DNA from: Blasia pusilla
Lineage: Eukaryota; Marchantiophyta; Marchantiopsida; Blasiales
NCBI GenBank assembly: GCA_050084515.1
Contig: CM114272.1
Span: 61,318,001 to 61,382,000 of the forward strand
Length of the DNA stretch: 64,000 nucleotides
Direction: 5' to 3'
Shown: one piece after another, positions 21,646 to 35,977 of the stretch
Numbering within the stretch: the first letter of the stretch is position 1
Layout: every line of letters starts with the position of its first letter
Notes under the pieces: generated by a model
Seen by the model: only the letters and a program-made list of their open reading frames with translations
Databases searched by the model: none
Told to the model about the DNA's origin: nothing
Program-made: the position numbers and the translations under genes

Positions 21646-22905
21646 ATTTTTCTACTATATAGAAGTCCTAAGTTTGCTGTCCCTTTTAGATATCTAAAAA
21701 TCCTTTTCAAAGCATCCCAATGGGCCTGGTTCACCCATATCTCTAGAAATCATACTCACAGCAAAATAAATGTCAGGCCTGGTACAAACCATTGCCCACA
21801 TCAAACTACTTGCTACACTTTTATAAGGTATCTTTCTCATGATGCTTCTTTCTTCTTCATTCCTCGGGAAGTCCTTTCTTGATATATGATGACATCCTCA
21901 TCTACGTATAGGGCCAATTGAACAAAACATTCTTGATCATTCAGGATGTAAACATTTGTGTCATTATCACATCTCCGAAATCCTATTTTGGTTAGAAAAC
22001 TATCCATCATTTGATACCACAATCTTGATGACTATTTAAGTCCATAAATGGACTTGTGCAACCTGCAAACTTGATCTTGGCAAGTAGGATCCGACACTCC
22101 CTGTGGCATCTCCATGTATACTTCCTCAAGTATACCATTCAAAAGTGTTGTCTTTACATCCATCTGATGTACTTCAAGATGAAACTGTGCTGCTAGAGCA
22201 AGCATAACTCAGATTGAACTTGTTTTGCTGATGTGTTGCATCATATTTCTGCACTTGCATTGAAACCCTTTCAAATCTTCTTGGTCCAACACTCGCTTCT
22301 ATTGGAGTTGTGTTTTTGGACCCTATTTGAACAATCAGTGGCTCCTTGAACTTGTTATGGTAGAACATCAAGAAAATGACTCTCTGTTGGAATCTCACAA
22401 GCACTCTTACTAGTACTTGGAGTGCTCATACCTCGTGTTAGTACACCTTTTCCTTTAGTGGTAGTTGATGCTGGAATTGGTCAAGAAAATGACTCTCTAT
22501 TGGAATCTCACTAGCACTCTTACTAGTAGTTGGAGTGCTTGTACCTAGTGTTAGTACACCTTTTCCTTCAATGGTAGTCGATGGTGGAGTTGGACCAAGT
22601 TTTTGTACACTAAAAATGTCACTTGGGCTGGACCTAGTTCAGCTATATATTTAGAAATCATGAACACAGCAAAAGAAATGTCAAGCCTGATACAAACCAT
22701 TGCCCACATCATACTTCTTGCTGCACTTAACTAAGGTATCTTTCTCATGAAGTGCTATGAGTCTCGCTTGGCTGATGTGGCCAAGCCTCTCATATCACAA
22801 AACATTAGTTGTTGTAGAGAGAGTAGTGGTCTCCTTGCAGGTGCAATCTTGCATTTTCTTCTCCATTTCTTGCACTAGTTCTCCCTTTAGGTGGCTCCTT
22901 GAGGT
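21162..22905 (-). pseudogene. Decayed Ty1/copia retrotransposon (RT, RNase H, GAG-pre-integrase)
   Basis: On the minus strand, a GAG-pre-integrase stretch (YERLGHISQARLIALHEKD, about 22735-22790) is followed by RT pieces (HQMDVKTTLLNGILEEVYM near 22120; WYQMMDSFLTKIGF and LALYVDEDVII near 21900-22020), a CTRPDIYFAVSM piece (about 21740-21790) and RNase H (GYSDADWGGNQHHRISTSG, LSTTKAEYMALTRDLTEATW). The YVDD catalytic box reads YVDE. Parts are repeated: RNase H twice (242-bp period), the CTRPDI piece again at about 22660-22745, and a 107-bp unit twice at 22375-22610. The element is dead and rearranged. Confidence 0.8.
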
Positions 22906-23697
22906 TTCTAATGAGATGTCCTCAGCAAAGTGAGACCCATGGCCCTTGAGTGACAGAGTTAGAGAGGAAGAAACGAAGGAGGTTTATTACAAGATATGGT
23001 GAGCACTCACATCATGTGAGTGCTGACCATACTTAGTGTTGGTGTGAAGCTAGAAGGTGTCAACGAAGGTCTTTGGGACACTAGTTACCATGTACAATAC
23101 TTCCAACGTAGAGCCGATGGGTTGTGAATATAGGCTTTTGAAATGGATGAAGGAGTTTGGTGCTACCAGCTGAACAGTAGAGACTTTACTCATCAAGTAG
23201 TGCATGTTGTAGCCTAGTAGTGAATGAAGTGAGCTTGAAGGAGTTTCTTTATATATAATACCCTCCATTGGTCACCTCGAGTGGGGTGCTGCTGAAGCAA
23301 CAACAATTACCTTTCTTGACACAAATCATCAAATTACCACACAATATAGGGTCTACTTGCCTTGAAAGCTCTCATAGTAGTTTAGTGGATGCTAAATCAT
23401 TACAAACCAAAGATTATGAATGAGTGTCACAATTTTATTTCCAAAAGTACTGTATAGATAACATGCTAAAACTGCTCTAAAAGCCAATCCTAATCTGCCA
23501 ATTGCGCTAGATGGTAGACACATGCTCTTCTATAACTGAGAAGGATTCTTAAGCAAACTGTCCAAACCATCTCCTCAAACTCTTAGGCCTAAATCGTGAA
23601 CTTCAACTCCCTGCCCTACAAAGCAAACCCCCTAGTTGTCGGTTGAAGTGTAAACATGCCTTTTCCACTTGCGATCTACGACTAAGTCCCATCTGTC
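22906..23697. other. No gene recognised
   Basis: The stretch between the copia remnant and the PIF/Harbinger gene holds short frames only (for example 23268-23050 on the minus strand) with no family signal. Confidence 0.35.
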
Positions 23698-24967
23698 TCA
23701 AATTATTGTCGGTGATCGGGTCCCTTGTGGAGGCATTTTCCCCGGGTTGTCCACGACAATGGGCCCATCTTCTTTAGTCCAAAAATTCCTTTGGTTCAAT
23801 ACATAGTTGTGCAGTAAAGCACAACAAGTGATCCATCTCACCAAGTGGATATTATTATGGTTGTATTTTAATTGAGTGTGAAGTTCTCCCAACGAATGCC
23901 ACCTCGACTTCAGCACTCCAATGAAGTGTTCATTGATCACACGTGCATGTGCAAGACATGCATTAAAGTCTTCAACATAATTTTCTCTAGAGCCCTTGTA
24001 AGCTAGAACAAGGTGAGGAAGTGATGAATAAATAGAATCCGCGAGTAAATACTCATCTTGTCTGAAGACCGACCGACTTCCCATCAAATCCCACAATGGT
24101 GAACGCTTTAAGCAAGTAAAGTTGTGACCCTGACATACCTACAATAAGGACAGTACTGATATCGTGAGTTATTGTATAAATTGGATCAAAGAGGTCACAA
24201 TGAGAGGAAAGGATTAAAAACAAATGAAGACTCACTTGTGAAAATGAAGATGATTCTCCTCTTATCATCACATAGAACTTGAGCATTTATTGAGTATCGT
24301 GACTTACGGTCATAGTAAGTCTCACCAATGTACTTTGGTTGTTGGCTCAAGGGCAGCAAGGTCCCATCTACGAGGCCCACACAATGGTGAAAACCTTTCT
24401 TGGAAAACTCACAGGAGATGCGCTCATGCTTAGCTTGATCTGGCCATGTGATTTGATTTCCTAACCTATCCTCCAATGCCGTCATGCAATGGAGCGTAAA
24501 GTTTTGGATAGACCTTCAGAAACTCCCCACAATGATAGTGAAGGTGCATAAGAAACTCCATTCCCATTGTGTCCAAATCTATGTAATGCTACTGCCAAGT
24601 GGATCGGAACTAGGACTTGTTCTCTACCTGAAGGGGAAATGAAGATAGGATGGTCCTCTATCAAGTGAACCAAGCAAGTAAAGGACTCCATGTTCAAGCG
24701 AGTTAGTTGACAGAAGCCGTTAGGGGGCAGGTCAAGGAAGTAGTTTTCTACAAATTTTGTACTCTTATTGATTTGTTCTCTTGGATTGAGATACCTAGTG
24801 TGTAGTATGCACATATAAAGATCCATGAGGTCACAACCCACTTCAGACTCCTCAAATTGTTCTGGATGTGGAGATTCATTGAGTGTGTCGAGTTCCATGT
24901 CATCTATATCCCACTCACTCTCGTCTGAAAGGAGACCAACATCTGTGTGAGCTATCTGAGAATACAA
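23698..24967 (-). pseudogene. PIF/Harbinger transposase, decayed
   Basis: The N-terminal part carries PIHLAVALHRFGHNGNG and a following SEG; the DDE_Tnp_4-like part carries GFHHCVGLVDGTLLPL (first catalytic Asp), YYDRKSRYSINAQVLCD, and EYLLADSIYSSL through VINEHFIGVLKSRW and a final CALLHNYVL. Such enzymes cut and insert PIF/Harbinger DNA transposons. A frame change lies near 24484. A likely intron with a GTGAGT donor and TTGTAG acceptor lies at about 24240-24145. The expected second-Asp motif (HDS) aligns with HNF, so a catalytic Asp may be Asn. The copy is probably inactive. Confidence 0.8.
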
Positions 24968-25919
24968 TCTCCATTTCTAGGAGGTTCTCTATGGTTTGGA
25001 GAAGGTCTTGTCTCTCTGAAAATCTGGGCATGGTTTTGATTGGACTTCAATGTACCTCTGAATTCAAAATTTGACAAAGCTTTCACCAAACATCAGTGAA
25101 AGATGCGAAGTTGAAGTGATCAGATTGCTCAGAACTTGCACATGAACTTGTTCAACGAAAACCAATTCTTAGATAATCTCTGCAACCCACGAGAAGATGT
25201 AGGTTCAGTAAGGAAAAAAAAATCTAGGTCAGTAGGAGAGAATGGGGTGAGGTACCAACTCAAGAGCAGCTCTCTCTCTGAAGGTAGTAAAGTATAATTT
25301 GGTACTTGAATTTTTTTTGGCCTTATATGCAGATCTAAAAATCCCACCTGAAATGTAGTACGGGATGTGATTGGGCAAAAATTGGAGTAGAGCAGCAAAG
25401 CACCAACTCTAATAGTGGATGCTCACATCGTTCTCCAGGGAGTAGCCAGACTTTGAGAATTTTTGGCCTATGAATATTGATTTCTAGGGTCTCCACAAGC
25501 ATTGCAAACCAAGCATGTTGCAACGATTGTCAATTGCTACCTTGTATGCGGATCCAGAAATCCCACGTGATATGTAATACGGGAAGTGAAGTATCAGACT
25601 AAATTCATAGCAGAGCAGTACATGTTGTTCAGCAAAGCAGCAAAAGCAAAGCACGTCATTCAGCAAAGCAAGAACTCAATCAGATGCCCACGTCCTTATC
25701 CTAGGAGCAGCGGAATTAGACAGCAAGCACTTTAGAGCCAACACAAGACGAGTGGACGATCACTAAGAGATAGGCACAAAATCAAACAGGGCCCTGTCGA
25801 GCAAGTCATTCGAAGCCAACTGAAGCAAGAGCGGCTGCATAGTTGTCTCAGCACCAGCCGAGTTGGGCAAGCAAGTCGGGGGAAGGGCACGAGAGGGGAA
25901 TAGGTTCGGGCGCTTTGTG
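24968..25919. other. Flank of the PIF/Harbinger gene, no gene seen
   Basis: AT-rich with two related stretches (TCTAAAAATCCCACCTGAAATG near 25334 and CCAGAAATCCCACGTGATATG near 25554) that look like a partial tandem duplication. It may be the upstream part of the Harbinger element. Confidence 0.35.
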
Positions 25920-26071
25920 CAAGGCCGACTTACGAGACGTGTGATTCAGGATGGGATGTATAGGGATGTGCGTCCACCTCCAATGGCGCCCTGCACTCCA
26001 AACGGAATTTGGACGTAAAGGGGAGTTACCGACTCTGGCGTCCGCCCCTATGGACGAACTCTGAGACGCCC
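25920..26071. mobile_element. Right end of a GGGCGTCTCA-type TIR element
   Basis: The segment ends TGAGACGCCC at 26071, followed by TATT, and shares GCGTCCACCTCC and GGACGTAAA words with the element at 14065-14571. It is GC-rich against AT-rich flanks. It could be the right end of the Harbinger element; the left end was not found. Confidence 0.4.
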
Positions 26072-26077
26072 TATTGG

Positions 26078-26280
26078 GATGGTTTGTGTCATTTATCTCA
26101 TGTCATTCATGACTGTACGAGTCATATTTCCTAACCATTTGAGTCATTGTGTTGACCATATCAGTTATTATCATGACTATATTAGTTATATTTTTACCAC
26201 TAAATGATATTTTGGTCGTGTGAGTTATTTGACAAACTAGATTAGTCATTCACACAACCCTATAAATTATGGTTTATTAC
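26078..26280 (+). repeat. GAGTCAT-rich array (inner left)
   Basis: The first 65 bases match the reverse complement of about 41455-41518 almost exactly (GGATGGTTTG, TCATTTATCTCATGTC, TTCATGACTGTACGAGTCAT). More GAGTCAT and TAGTCAT words follow. It begins directly after the TIR end at 26071. Confidence 0.6.
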
Positions 26281-27639
26281 TAGATCATATATTGTTCACA
26301 GTTTGCCATTGCTTCTGTTGGTGATTGTTAAATTAGAGGAGTTACTTTGGTAAGTAAGTGGTGGTCATCTAAGTAACATAATCCTCTTAACATAATTAGA
26401 GATTCTCTCAGATCCAACAAGTAATGTGTGAATACAAGTAGCATAGAAAATGGTGAGGATAGACAAAATTTGAATCTGAAGGTCTTGAAGAGGGACATAT
26501 ATCAAGCAAGTAATTCTAGGGTACATGCCAGTTACAATGAATATTGAAAACTACAGATACATCACAATCAAACCATCCTCTCATTGATGAAACCAAAAAC
26601 TAGATGATTCATTGTATGAAAGAATCAAAGTATTTACATCTCAACAAGTTGCAAGAAGGAACCAAGAGCAAATGGAAACCAAACTACAAACAAATGATTG
26701 GATGGAATCATCGTGAAAGTTTAAACATTTATGAAAATCACCAAATCTAGAGATCCTAAAGAACTAGCTTTTTAGGATTCAACTTTGGCCAGACAATTGA
26801 AGTTCCAATTGCCTCTCCAAGTGTGAGGTGAGCACATTCGTCCATTGTATTGGGCTTCCATAGTTGGTAATCGGGTTGAGAAGTATCTTATGGTCCACTC
26901 AAACTAATCCAAGACCTATATCCTTCCCATGGAACTTATCTCGCCCACTCAAACCCAAAACTACTTCATGACCCAAAATATTCCGGTTGAGTTTTGGCTG
27001 TGTGAGGTGTACTTCATCTCCCAAACGGGGCTATATTCATACCAAATCAAAACAGAAAGTTAATGGTATACTCTCAATCATTACCTTGGTGAAGATCCAT
27101 CCATTTATTGGTAAAGTTCTTGAAAAATTTACAAGCCCCACCTGGTTGGGTGAATAAAAACATAACAACTCATCCATTTTTGTCACAAATCTACAAAAAC
27201 ACACATTGAAAGCCTGATTATTTTACCCTCTGCTTCTAGTTGTTTAGTACTTTCGGGTCACATTCTGACTCACTACCCACACTTGCAACCATCTCGGTGG
27301 TTGCCTTCATCTTCTTGTTGATCTTTGGTGAAGCTTGTATCTCCACTATTGCTTCACTTATAGAACATTAAACTTAAAAAATATTAATGTACGGAGCACT
27401 ATCATCACGTGAGAAAATTCTCACTTGCACCACTCATAAACATGAAAGTTTATTGAATTGATTGCTGATGTCATACATGCACTTTACTCCCATTCTTGAC
27501 ATGTACTTCAACATTCCTAGCTCTTAGCAAGTGCAAATAGAATAATGAAAACATGGACTAGAAAGAAAATAGAGTTGAGATATGCACCTTGGGATATTGT
27601 AGTAGTCGCAAATTTAGCTTTGTCAATGTTGTTTATAAG
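26281..27639. other. No gene recognised
   Basis: AT-rich with no family signal in any frame. It lies between the GAGTCAT array and repeat copy B, possibly the non-coding left part of the CACTA element. Confidence 0.35.
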
Positions 27640-28280
27640 GTAAGTATGATGTTGTGCGCATACACATCGCTACACAACATACATCGCTATCATCGAACAC
27701 ACACACATACACACGATCCCATGCTAACTCATGGCATCCATACACAGAGGCGAGAAGTACCAAAATATCTCCAATGTAAAATAAGATCCAATCTCTCTCA
27801 ACACCATAGCTCTCAAATGTGTGCACTCTCTCTTAATGTGAAACAAAATCCACTCTCCTAATGAGAGGCTTGGGTTACACTCATAAGGCAAGGGACCATA
27901 GCTCCGCCGCCTCATGCCAAGAGGTTTAACAAAGAGAGAATGAGCTCTCAAACTCTCCCTTTTGGAGATATACCCCATTCCCTCTCCCAAGCCCTCTCAA
28001 CGGTAACCTATGCTCGTAGGTCACCTCCTTGGCTCTTGACGTGCTGTAGCGGATCAAGGGCCACTTCCCAAAGTGGGAAGTCAACTATCCCCAACATCGA
28101 AACTTACCCAAAATAGTAAGTTTCTCTATAAGGCTCCAAATGAGCCGAAACGAAGGGAAAATTTGCTCTCTCAAGTTTCCCAAGGCTTCAGGAAGTCATC
28201 TTCAACCTCCTAGGCTTGTCCTCCACTACTAGTGAAAACGCTCTGCTAGATCCGACTGATCTATCCTTACAGTCGCGACA
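27640..28280 (+). repeat. LTR-like dispersed repeat, copy B
   Basis: The most complete member of the family shared with 8978-9491, 10010-10247 and 11420-12222. The 3' edge is GCGACA at 28280. The leading 27640-27775 contains CA-rich stretches and is inverted relative to the one in front of copy C. Confidence 0.6.
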
Positions 28281-29576
28281 ATGATGAATATTTTCTTTAC
28301 CTGCATAAGAGCAACAGACAAATGTCAATAAATTTTGGTGTGGTCTTAGTGAGGTGAGTGAGTAGTAACTCATCATATCCAACTTAAAATTGTCATTGTT
28401 GAAATGTGGAATAGAGGTATGGAGAAATTGGAAAATATAGGTATAAAATATGGTCGATGCTTGAGTGTTACCTTTTATCATTACACTTGAAGAGCTCTTG
28501 TCCAACACTTGGCTCACCAGATCAGCACCGTGGACTTTCTCAATTCCTATGGAATTTCAGATTTACATTGTAGATTATTGTATAGTTATGGTACACCTAC
28601 AATAAAAACTTCCAGACAACTTGCAATAGAGAATTTAAGTGATTAAGCCTAAAAGAAGATATTTCAAAGATTTTCACCTATAAAAGTAGTCCTATATTCA
28701 AAGCCAACATTAATGTGAGGCTTTGTCCTCCTTTTCTCACGGGACTTTTTAGCCTCAACAAGGTTCTCAACATTTTCTGTAAGCTCATGCGATTCTTGAT
28801 GACACCTTGCATAAGCCATACATAGAAGCAATTAGATCATGATGTGGAAATAAGGAAAAAATGATAATAATTTAGAGTGCCTTAATGAAACCTAACTGGA
28901 ATTATATAAGAAAAGGAACTTACTTTTTAGGGTTGATGGCTTGTTTACAAGTGCATGATCAATTGACATATTGGACGTTGTTCTTTTCCGCTTTGAGCTA
29001 ATTTTGAGACCATGCACAAAAGTGGACTCAACTTCTCCTCAAGAAGTTCGTGACTTGCCTGAAGATCCTTCATTTATTTTGTTGCTCCCTCTGGCCATTT
29101 TCAATTTGGGATCTCATATCACGTAGACCTTCATCCAATCTGGTCTCCACCTCATTCATGTGGGAAGTGAGATCTGATTCGACTCCCTGTTAAGCACAAT
29201 AGATAGATAATACAAGCTATCAATGATTTCTATGACCAATTTCCTTTATTTTCCTTTCTATCCACAATCACTACACTAGCCAATTTTGAAAACTTATGTG
29301 TAAGTTATCTGTGCAGCCCCACTAAAATTTGTACTAGTGAGGTGTGATGATGGAACCTCTTCTCCTGCTGTTCCATGAGCATAAGTCTCTCTTTTTGGAA
29401 CCCTTTAAAACACATCCCACATTGTAGGTGTCATTATGCAAACATTTGAAATCAGAAACAAGTACATGTTTAGTATATAAGCTTATGGAAATTCCTAATT
29501 CGTAGATAGAGTAGATACCAAAAGAAGAACCAAAAATTTGAAGCTTTATTTTTACAAGTGAAAATCAAAGCTCATG
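28281..29576. other. Probable 3' part of the CACTA element, no clear gene
   Basis: Short coding-like pieces occur on the minus strand, but stops are frequent and I recognise no domain. It follows the TNPA-like gene on the same strand. Confidence 0.3.
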
Positions 29577-31032
<1,456 letters not shown>

Positions 31033-32281
31033 TATGCCTTAACAATATTACCAAAATTGCGTAGACATTTACAATAGAGAAAATAAATGTACAACAACTA
31101 CCCATGACTCTTGTAAATGATCATGATTAGTCGAATCTTCTTCTTGCCTATCATAATCATCCTCCTCATTTGAAAACATCAAGAAAATCTGATTTTGAGC
31201 ATGAGTCAACATTCACTCTTTTGGACTTACAACATTCTTGGAATCTCCCAATTTGCTTATCTCTTTTAGCAAAGACTTCGCCTTGATAGTTGTTCTTTTG
31301 CCTCTATAAGTACAAAATGATGTCTCTTTCTCCTACTAGATCCTATTACATATGACACTTTCTAAAAAACCCAACAATGTCAATTTTGAGATTTCACTCA
31401 ATAAGAAAATGACACTACTATTCATCAGCTCTTGTACTAATAAACACTCTTATTCATACTTATTGTAGCAAACGATAAGTATTACCGAAGATGGTAGTTT
31501 CGCGAGCCTTGATCGCGAAAATTTTTTTGCTTTCAAATCTCTTCATAAGGATTTGGTAACACTTTCTCCTCCTGGTCTTGTCATATTCACTCATGGAATT
31601 TGAGTTACTTGGGACACCTAAGTCTACCTCACCCATCAACAAAGCTCCACCTCTCTATGTAGGCTTAATGGCTTCTCTTGAGAGCCTTGCTCAAGTAAAG
31701 TTTGGGAAGGTGGGCTGAAACCTTCAAGCACAGAATCACTTGGACCCACCCTATTAAGATCCCCTCATCACTTGGATTCACCCTCTTAAGATCAACCTCA
31801 TTTTTCTGCCCTAGTACATCTTGGCAGCAAGTTTCCCACCACTACCCTATCTATGCCAATGGACAACATGGAAGAATGTCATTATGTCCCACTTTCCTCG
31901 CTATTATATCTACATTGACATTATCTAAGCTAGAATCTGGAATTTTCTCTTCAAATGGTTGCTTTGGCTCTTTTTCCACATGTGCACTTGTAGGAAACAT
32001 ACTCCAATTATCATCAACTACATCATCATATATACCAATCCTATCCATGTGTATCTCGCTAAAAGTGGATTTTTTTCTTCTCTTTTTGGACCATAACTGC
32101 CACTCTACACCATCTAATAACTCACCACTTGTCTCACATGCCTTAACTTGAGAAAAGTGCTTCTATATCAACTTGGTTCCCTTTTGGATTCTATGAGCAC
32201 ATGAAAAAAATAGAGCAGCCCCGATCGTCAAGGTTGTCAATAAAGAAACAACCTAAATCAAACTTCAGAACTATACACTCT
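31033..32281. other. Spacer between CACTA genes, no gene recognised
   Basis: There are short frames on both strands only. The minus-strand frame at 32048-31851 is acidic (DRIGIYDDVVDDNWSMF) and could be the tail of the TNP2 gene, but there is no family match that I can name. Confidence 0.35.
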
Positions 32282-35200
32282 TCAGTCCAAGCTTTCATGT
32301 TCAGATTCATCACTTGATGAGATATCTTCTAAACAAACCTGCACTGGTATTACATTTGCAAAATCCCTACGTGCTACTTCTAGTTCTTCGTTTGTCAATT
32401 CTATAGCCCCTAGTGTGTTTACTGTAGGAATCCTCTCTGGTAAGCTGATTGGAGCACGCAAGCTAATATAATCTCCATTATCCCCGTGATCTAGTTCACT
32501 ATCATCTGCAAACACTTGACGTACGCAAGCTTCCTTGCGCAGTACAACTTTCCACCCACTTCCCTCACTTGCATTGCCAAAAAAAACCTATTCCACTTGA
32601 GATGGAAAAACAAAGGGTTGGTCTAAACTAGATAGGCAAGACTTGAGATTGGCTAATAGGAAGCCTCCAACATCTCTTCTCATTAATTTTATAGGGGATT
32701 CCCAATCTGCCCTAACCCATCTTCCTTTCATCAACACCATTGGTTGATTGACCAACCCATAATTAAAACGAGTATGTCTATCAAGGTTCCAACATAAGAG
32801 TATGCACAATTGGATGGGAATATGCCACAATCAAAAGTGGTAAATGAATTCACCCCATCTCGTCGCTCTACTCGATAATGGTTTCTATATGCTTTCATAC
32901 TTTTATATGAAAACACCTTCGCTTGAGGTGGAATGGACAAGGAAAATGCTAATGGCTTCCCTATTATATTATTAATGTTAGCCTCACTATCATAGCTGAG
33001 TAAATCCAATCTTCAAAGGGTAAGTTGGGTTTTTCCAAGTTGTACTTCCTCTAGAAAAAAAACCCAATATAGAGAAAGATGTGAAGTGAGGATTTCTCAT
33101 GGTGTTTACTATTCATTTAGACAAACAACAACCAAAAAATTGCACACTACAACAATTCTGCAATCACTCACTTATGCCATACTTCTGTTGATTTTGTATT
33201 ATGTAGAATATAGTGATGTGCAAGGAGTAGCAACTCGCGTGAGAGAAGTATGGGTATTCCAACCCCTTCCAACTCCTCTCCTATTACTCCATCTTCCTCG
33301 CCTTCATCCCATGCATGCGTCCTAATAGCTCCGAACCTCTTCATATACTAAGTGATAAATCCCATGGCTTCATCTTTAACATACCCTTCTGGCATGCAAC
33401 CCTCTGGTCTCGCTTTACACTTGACATAATTTTTAATTTTTCCCTTGTATCTCTCTATTGGGTACATCCAACAACTAGCAATTGGCCCAAAAATATCAAG
33501 TTCCTCTATTAAATGGACAAGTAAATGGGTCATTACGTCAAAGAAGGCAGGAGGAAAGTGCATCTCTAAAAGACATAATGTGATAATGGTATCCTCACGT
33601 AGTCTTTCAAGTTGGGAAGGATCATACACTTTGACACATATACTTCTAAAGATCCTACTTAACCTCATTATAGTCATCCAAACTTCCTTTTCCATGAGGC
33701 GAGGCAGAGAGTAGGGTAGGATTTGTTGAATCAACACATGGTAGTCATATGACTTCATATTTCCCATTTTCTTGTTAATCACATGCTTCCTCAACTCACC
33801 ACAATACCCCTTGGGCACTTTCAATTCCTAAATTCTACCAAGAACTATCATCAACTCATGAGGAGACAGTACATAGTCTACAGTAGGTTTCACAAGACCT
33901 TCTACTCTTTGCGGATGTGGCTGCAACCACAAATGAGGTCAAACTCTTCTTGCCTCCATATCTCTTCTCAACTTTATTGTGTCCTTAATTCCAAATATTG
34001 TCTTGACTAAGTTCTTAGCAATGTTCTTCTCCATATGCATGACATCCAAGGTATGGCAAATGAGAAGATGCTGATTTTTTTATCAAGGAATCTCGTCAAA
34101 GAAAAATTTAAAACCAAAACAAATCCTTATAATAAGACTTTTGGTCAAGGGAAACTTAAGTTGCTAGGATACTTTCCAATAAGATAAATTGAAGAGCAAA
34201 CTCCTCCTTTTGACTCCTACTTTTTTTATGGGTTTGAAGGACCATCTTCTCGTCCCCCAATCTCGTCATTTCCAGTTTGTCCGTAGTCCAAGCAAGAATA
34301 TCCTCACTTGTAACTCTTTCTAGTGGTGGTCTTGTTTCCCCTCTACCATTAAAATTGATGCCATATTTCCTACCTCTATAAGGATGAGTACAAGGAAAGT
34401 ATCGTCGATGACCTCCAAAGATGAGTTTGCCACATTCCTTGGAGAAATGTGTTTCTACCCGAGGCCCGCATGTGGTACACGCAAGCTTCCCACCATGGCT
34501 TGGCCTTGAGTTTGTATCTAATGTCGGATAGTCATTGATAGTCCAAAGAATCATCACCTTAAAAGTAAACTTCCACTGCCCACGAGATCTTCGAACATCT
34601 TGGAACACAACTCCCCTCCACAACTGCTCAAATTCCTCCACTAATGGGGTAAGATAAGTGTTAATGTTACCAACATTTACACTCTCCTTACCAAGTACAA
34701 GGATTGCAAGCATAGCAAAGAATTTTTCTGTTTGCAACCAAGGAGGCGAGTTATAATTTACCAACAATATTAGCCATGTTGACTAGGAACTGGATTTATC
34801 TGAGAATAAATTCACCTCATCAAGAGCTAGCCCAAATCTACAATCTCTCATTTCTTGACTAAACTCTGGGTAAGTTTGATCTACATGAGGCCATGCTTTG
34901 CTATCACCTGCATGTCTAACCATTCTATCTTTACTCTTATTACTTGCTGCCTATACCAACAATTGAGACAATGTTGAACATCTGAACATTCGTCGCATCC
35001 TTGGGATAATGGGAAAATGGCAAAGAACCTTGCAAGGTACTAATGACTTCCCAACTTGCTTAAACCAAGATTTCAACAATCTGCCACTTTGGGCAGATTT
35101 TTTAGTCTTTCAGATGCCCACGGAACAACACACATCCCATGGGACATGCATGATATGAATCATTACTCAATCCAAGCTTTCCTATAAGCTTTTTAGGCTG

Positions 35201-35977
35201 CGTAGTAACTAGGAGGAACATGGTTGTCTACTAGAAGAATGAGTTTACCAAGCACCTTCAAGATCTCATCAAGAGCAATGTTTGGCAAGTTATGGGTAGT
35301 AGAAACATTGAAAAGAAACATCACAAAGCCTAGATGGATGTCTTTGCCCCTAGAAAAAGTGGCTTGCATGCTTGTGCAAGCTCTGAAAATTGATCATCAT
35401 CAATTCCAATATCTACATTATTTGTGGTATCCATCGGATCATTCCCACTATCTTCAACCCCTACCTCATGATCCTCATCATCATGAAGGTGATCATATTG
35501 CATAAACATATCTCTCAACATTTTTTGAACATCAATATCAACATCCAAGTGTTGCCTCTGGGTTGTGTCATTTGGTAAATTAGGTTCAAGATCACGATGG
35601 GCTTTGTGTATGATTTGTTCAGCTTGGTCCTTGAAGGACTCTTGATCTTGAATTGACCACTCCTTGTCAGAGGAATCCCACTCATGTCTACTCTTTGGGA
35701 TGCAAAAAAGATGAAAGCGTTCAAAACATTTCAGATGCTCTTCTACTCTATGAAGAGATAGATAAGCCCTCCCTTTGCATTGATTACAAGGGCATCTCAC
35801 TCTCTTAATCTCCAATCTGCATGCCAAAACTTGCTCTCTTTGCCATAATTTGAAATCGTGTGCTAAGACTGGATGTGGATGACCAAAAGGCAATTGACCT
35901 TGGGAGGTCATCAGTGGTTTCATGATAATATCTATTTGGATATCCAAAAAAAATAACAACAAGACAATAGATTCCAA
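32282..35977 (-). pseudogene. CACTA (En/Spm) TNP2-like transposase, decayed
   Basis: The domains follow the usual order on the minus strand. First is a Transpos_assoc-like N-terminus (VRCPCNQCKGRAYLSLHRVE, about 35820). Then comes the Transposase_21 core: KVLCHFPIIPRMRRMF near 35000, GDSKAWPHVDQTYPEFSQEM and CRFGLALDEVNLFSD near 34850, YNSPPWLQTEKFFAMLAILV near 34750, ILWTINDYPTLDT near 34530. A DUF4218 domain follows (MKSYDYHVLIQQILP, LEMHFPPAFFDVMTHLLVHL, CWMYPIERYKGKIK, 33750-33400), then a DUF4216 domain (33010-32560; FNYGLVNQ, DQPFVFPSQVEQVFF). TNP2 proteins cut CACTA ends. Several stops and frame changes make it a pseudogene. CACTA termini were not identified. Confidence 0.88.

Noticed and set aside
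29266-29300. CACTACACTAGCCAATTT as a possible CACTA left terminus
   Set aside because: No inverted partner ending TAGTG on the other side of the TNP2 gene matched it.
31702-32151. 149-codon plus-strand frame
   Set aside because: Lies opposite CACTA-element sequence, has no family signal, and composition suggests an antisense shadow.
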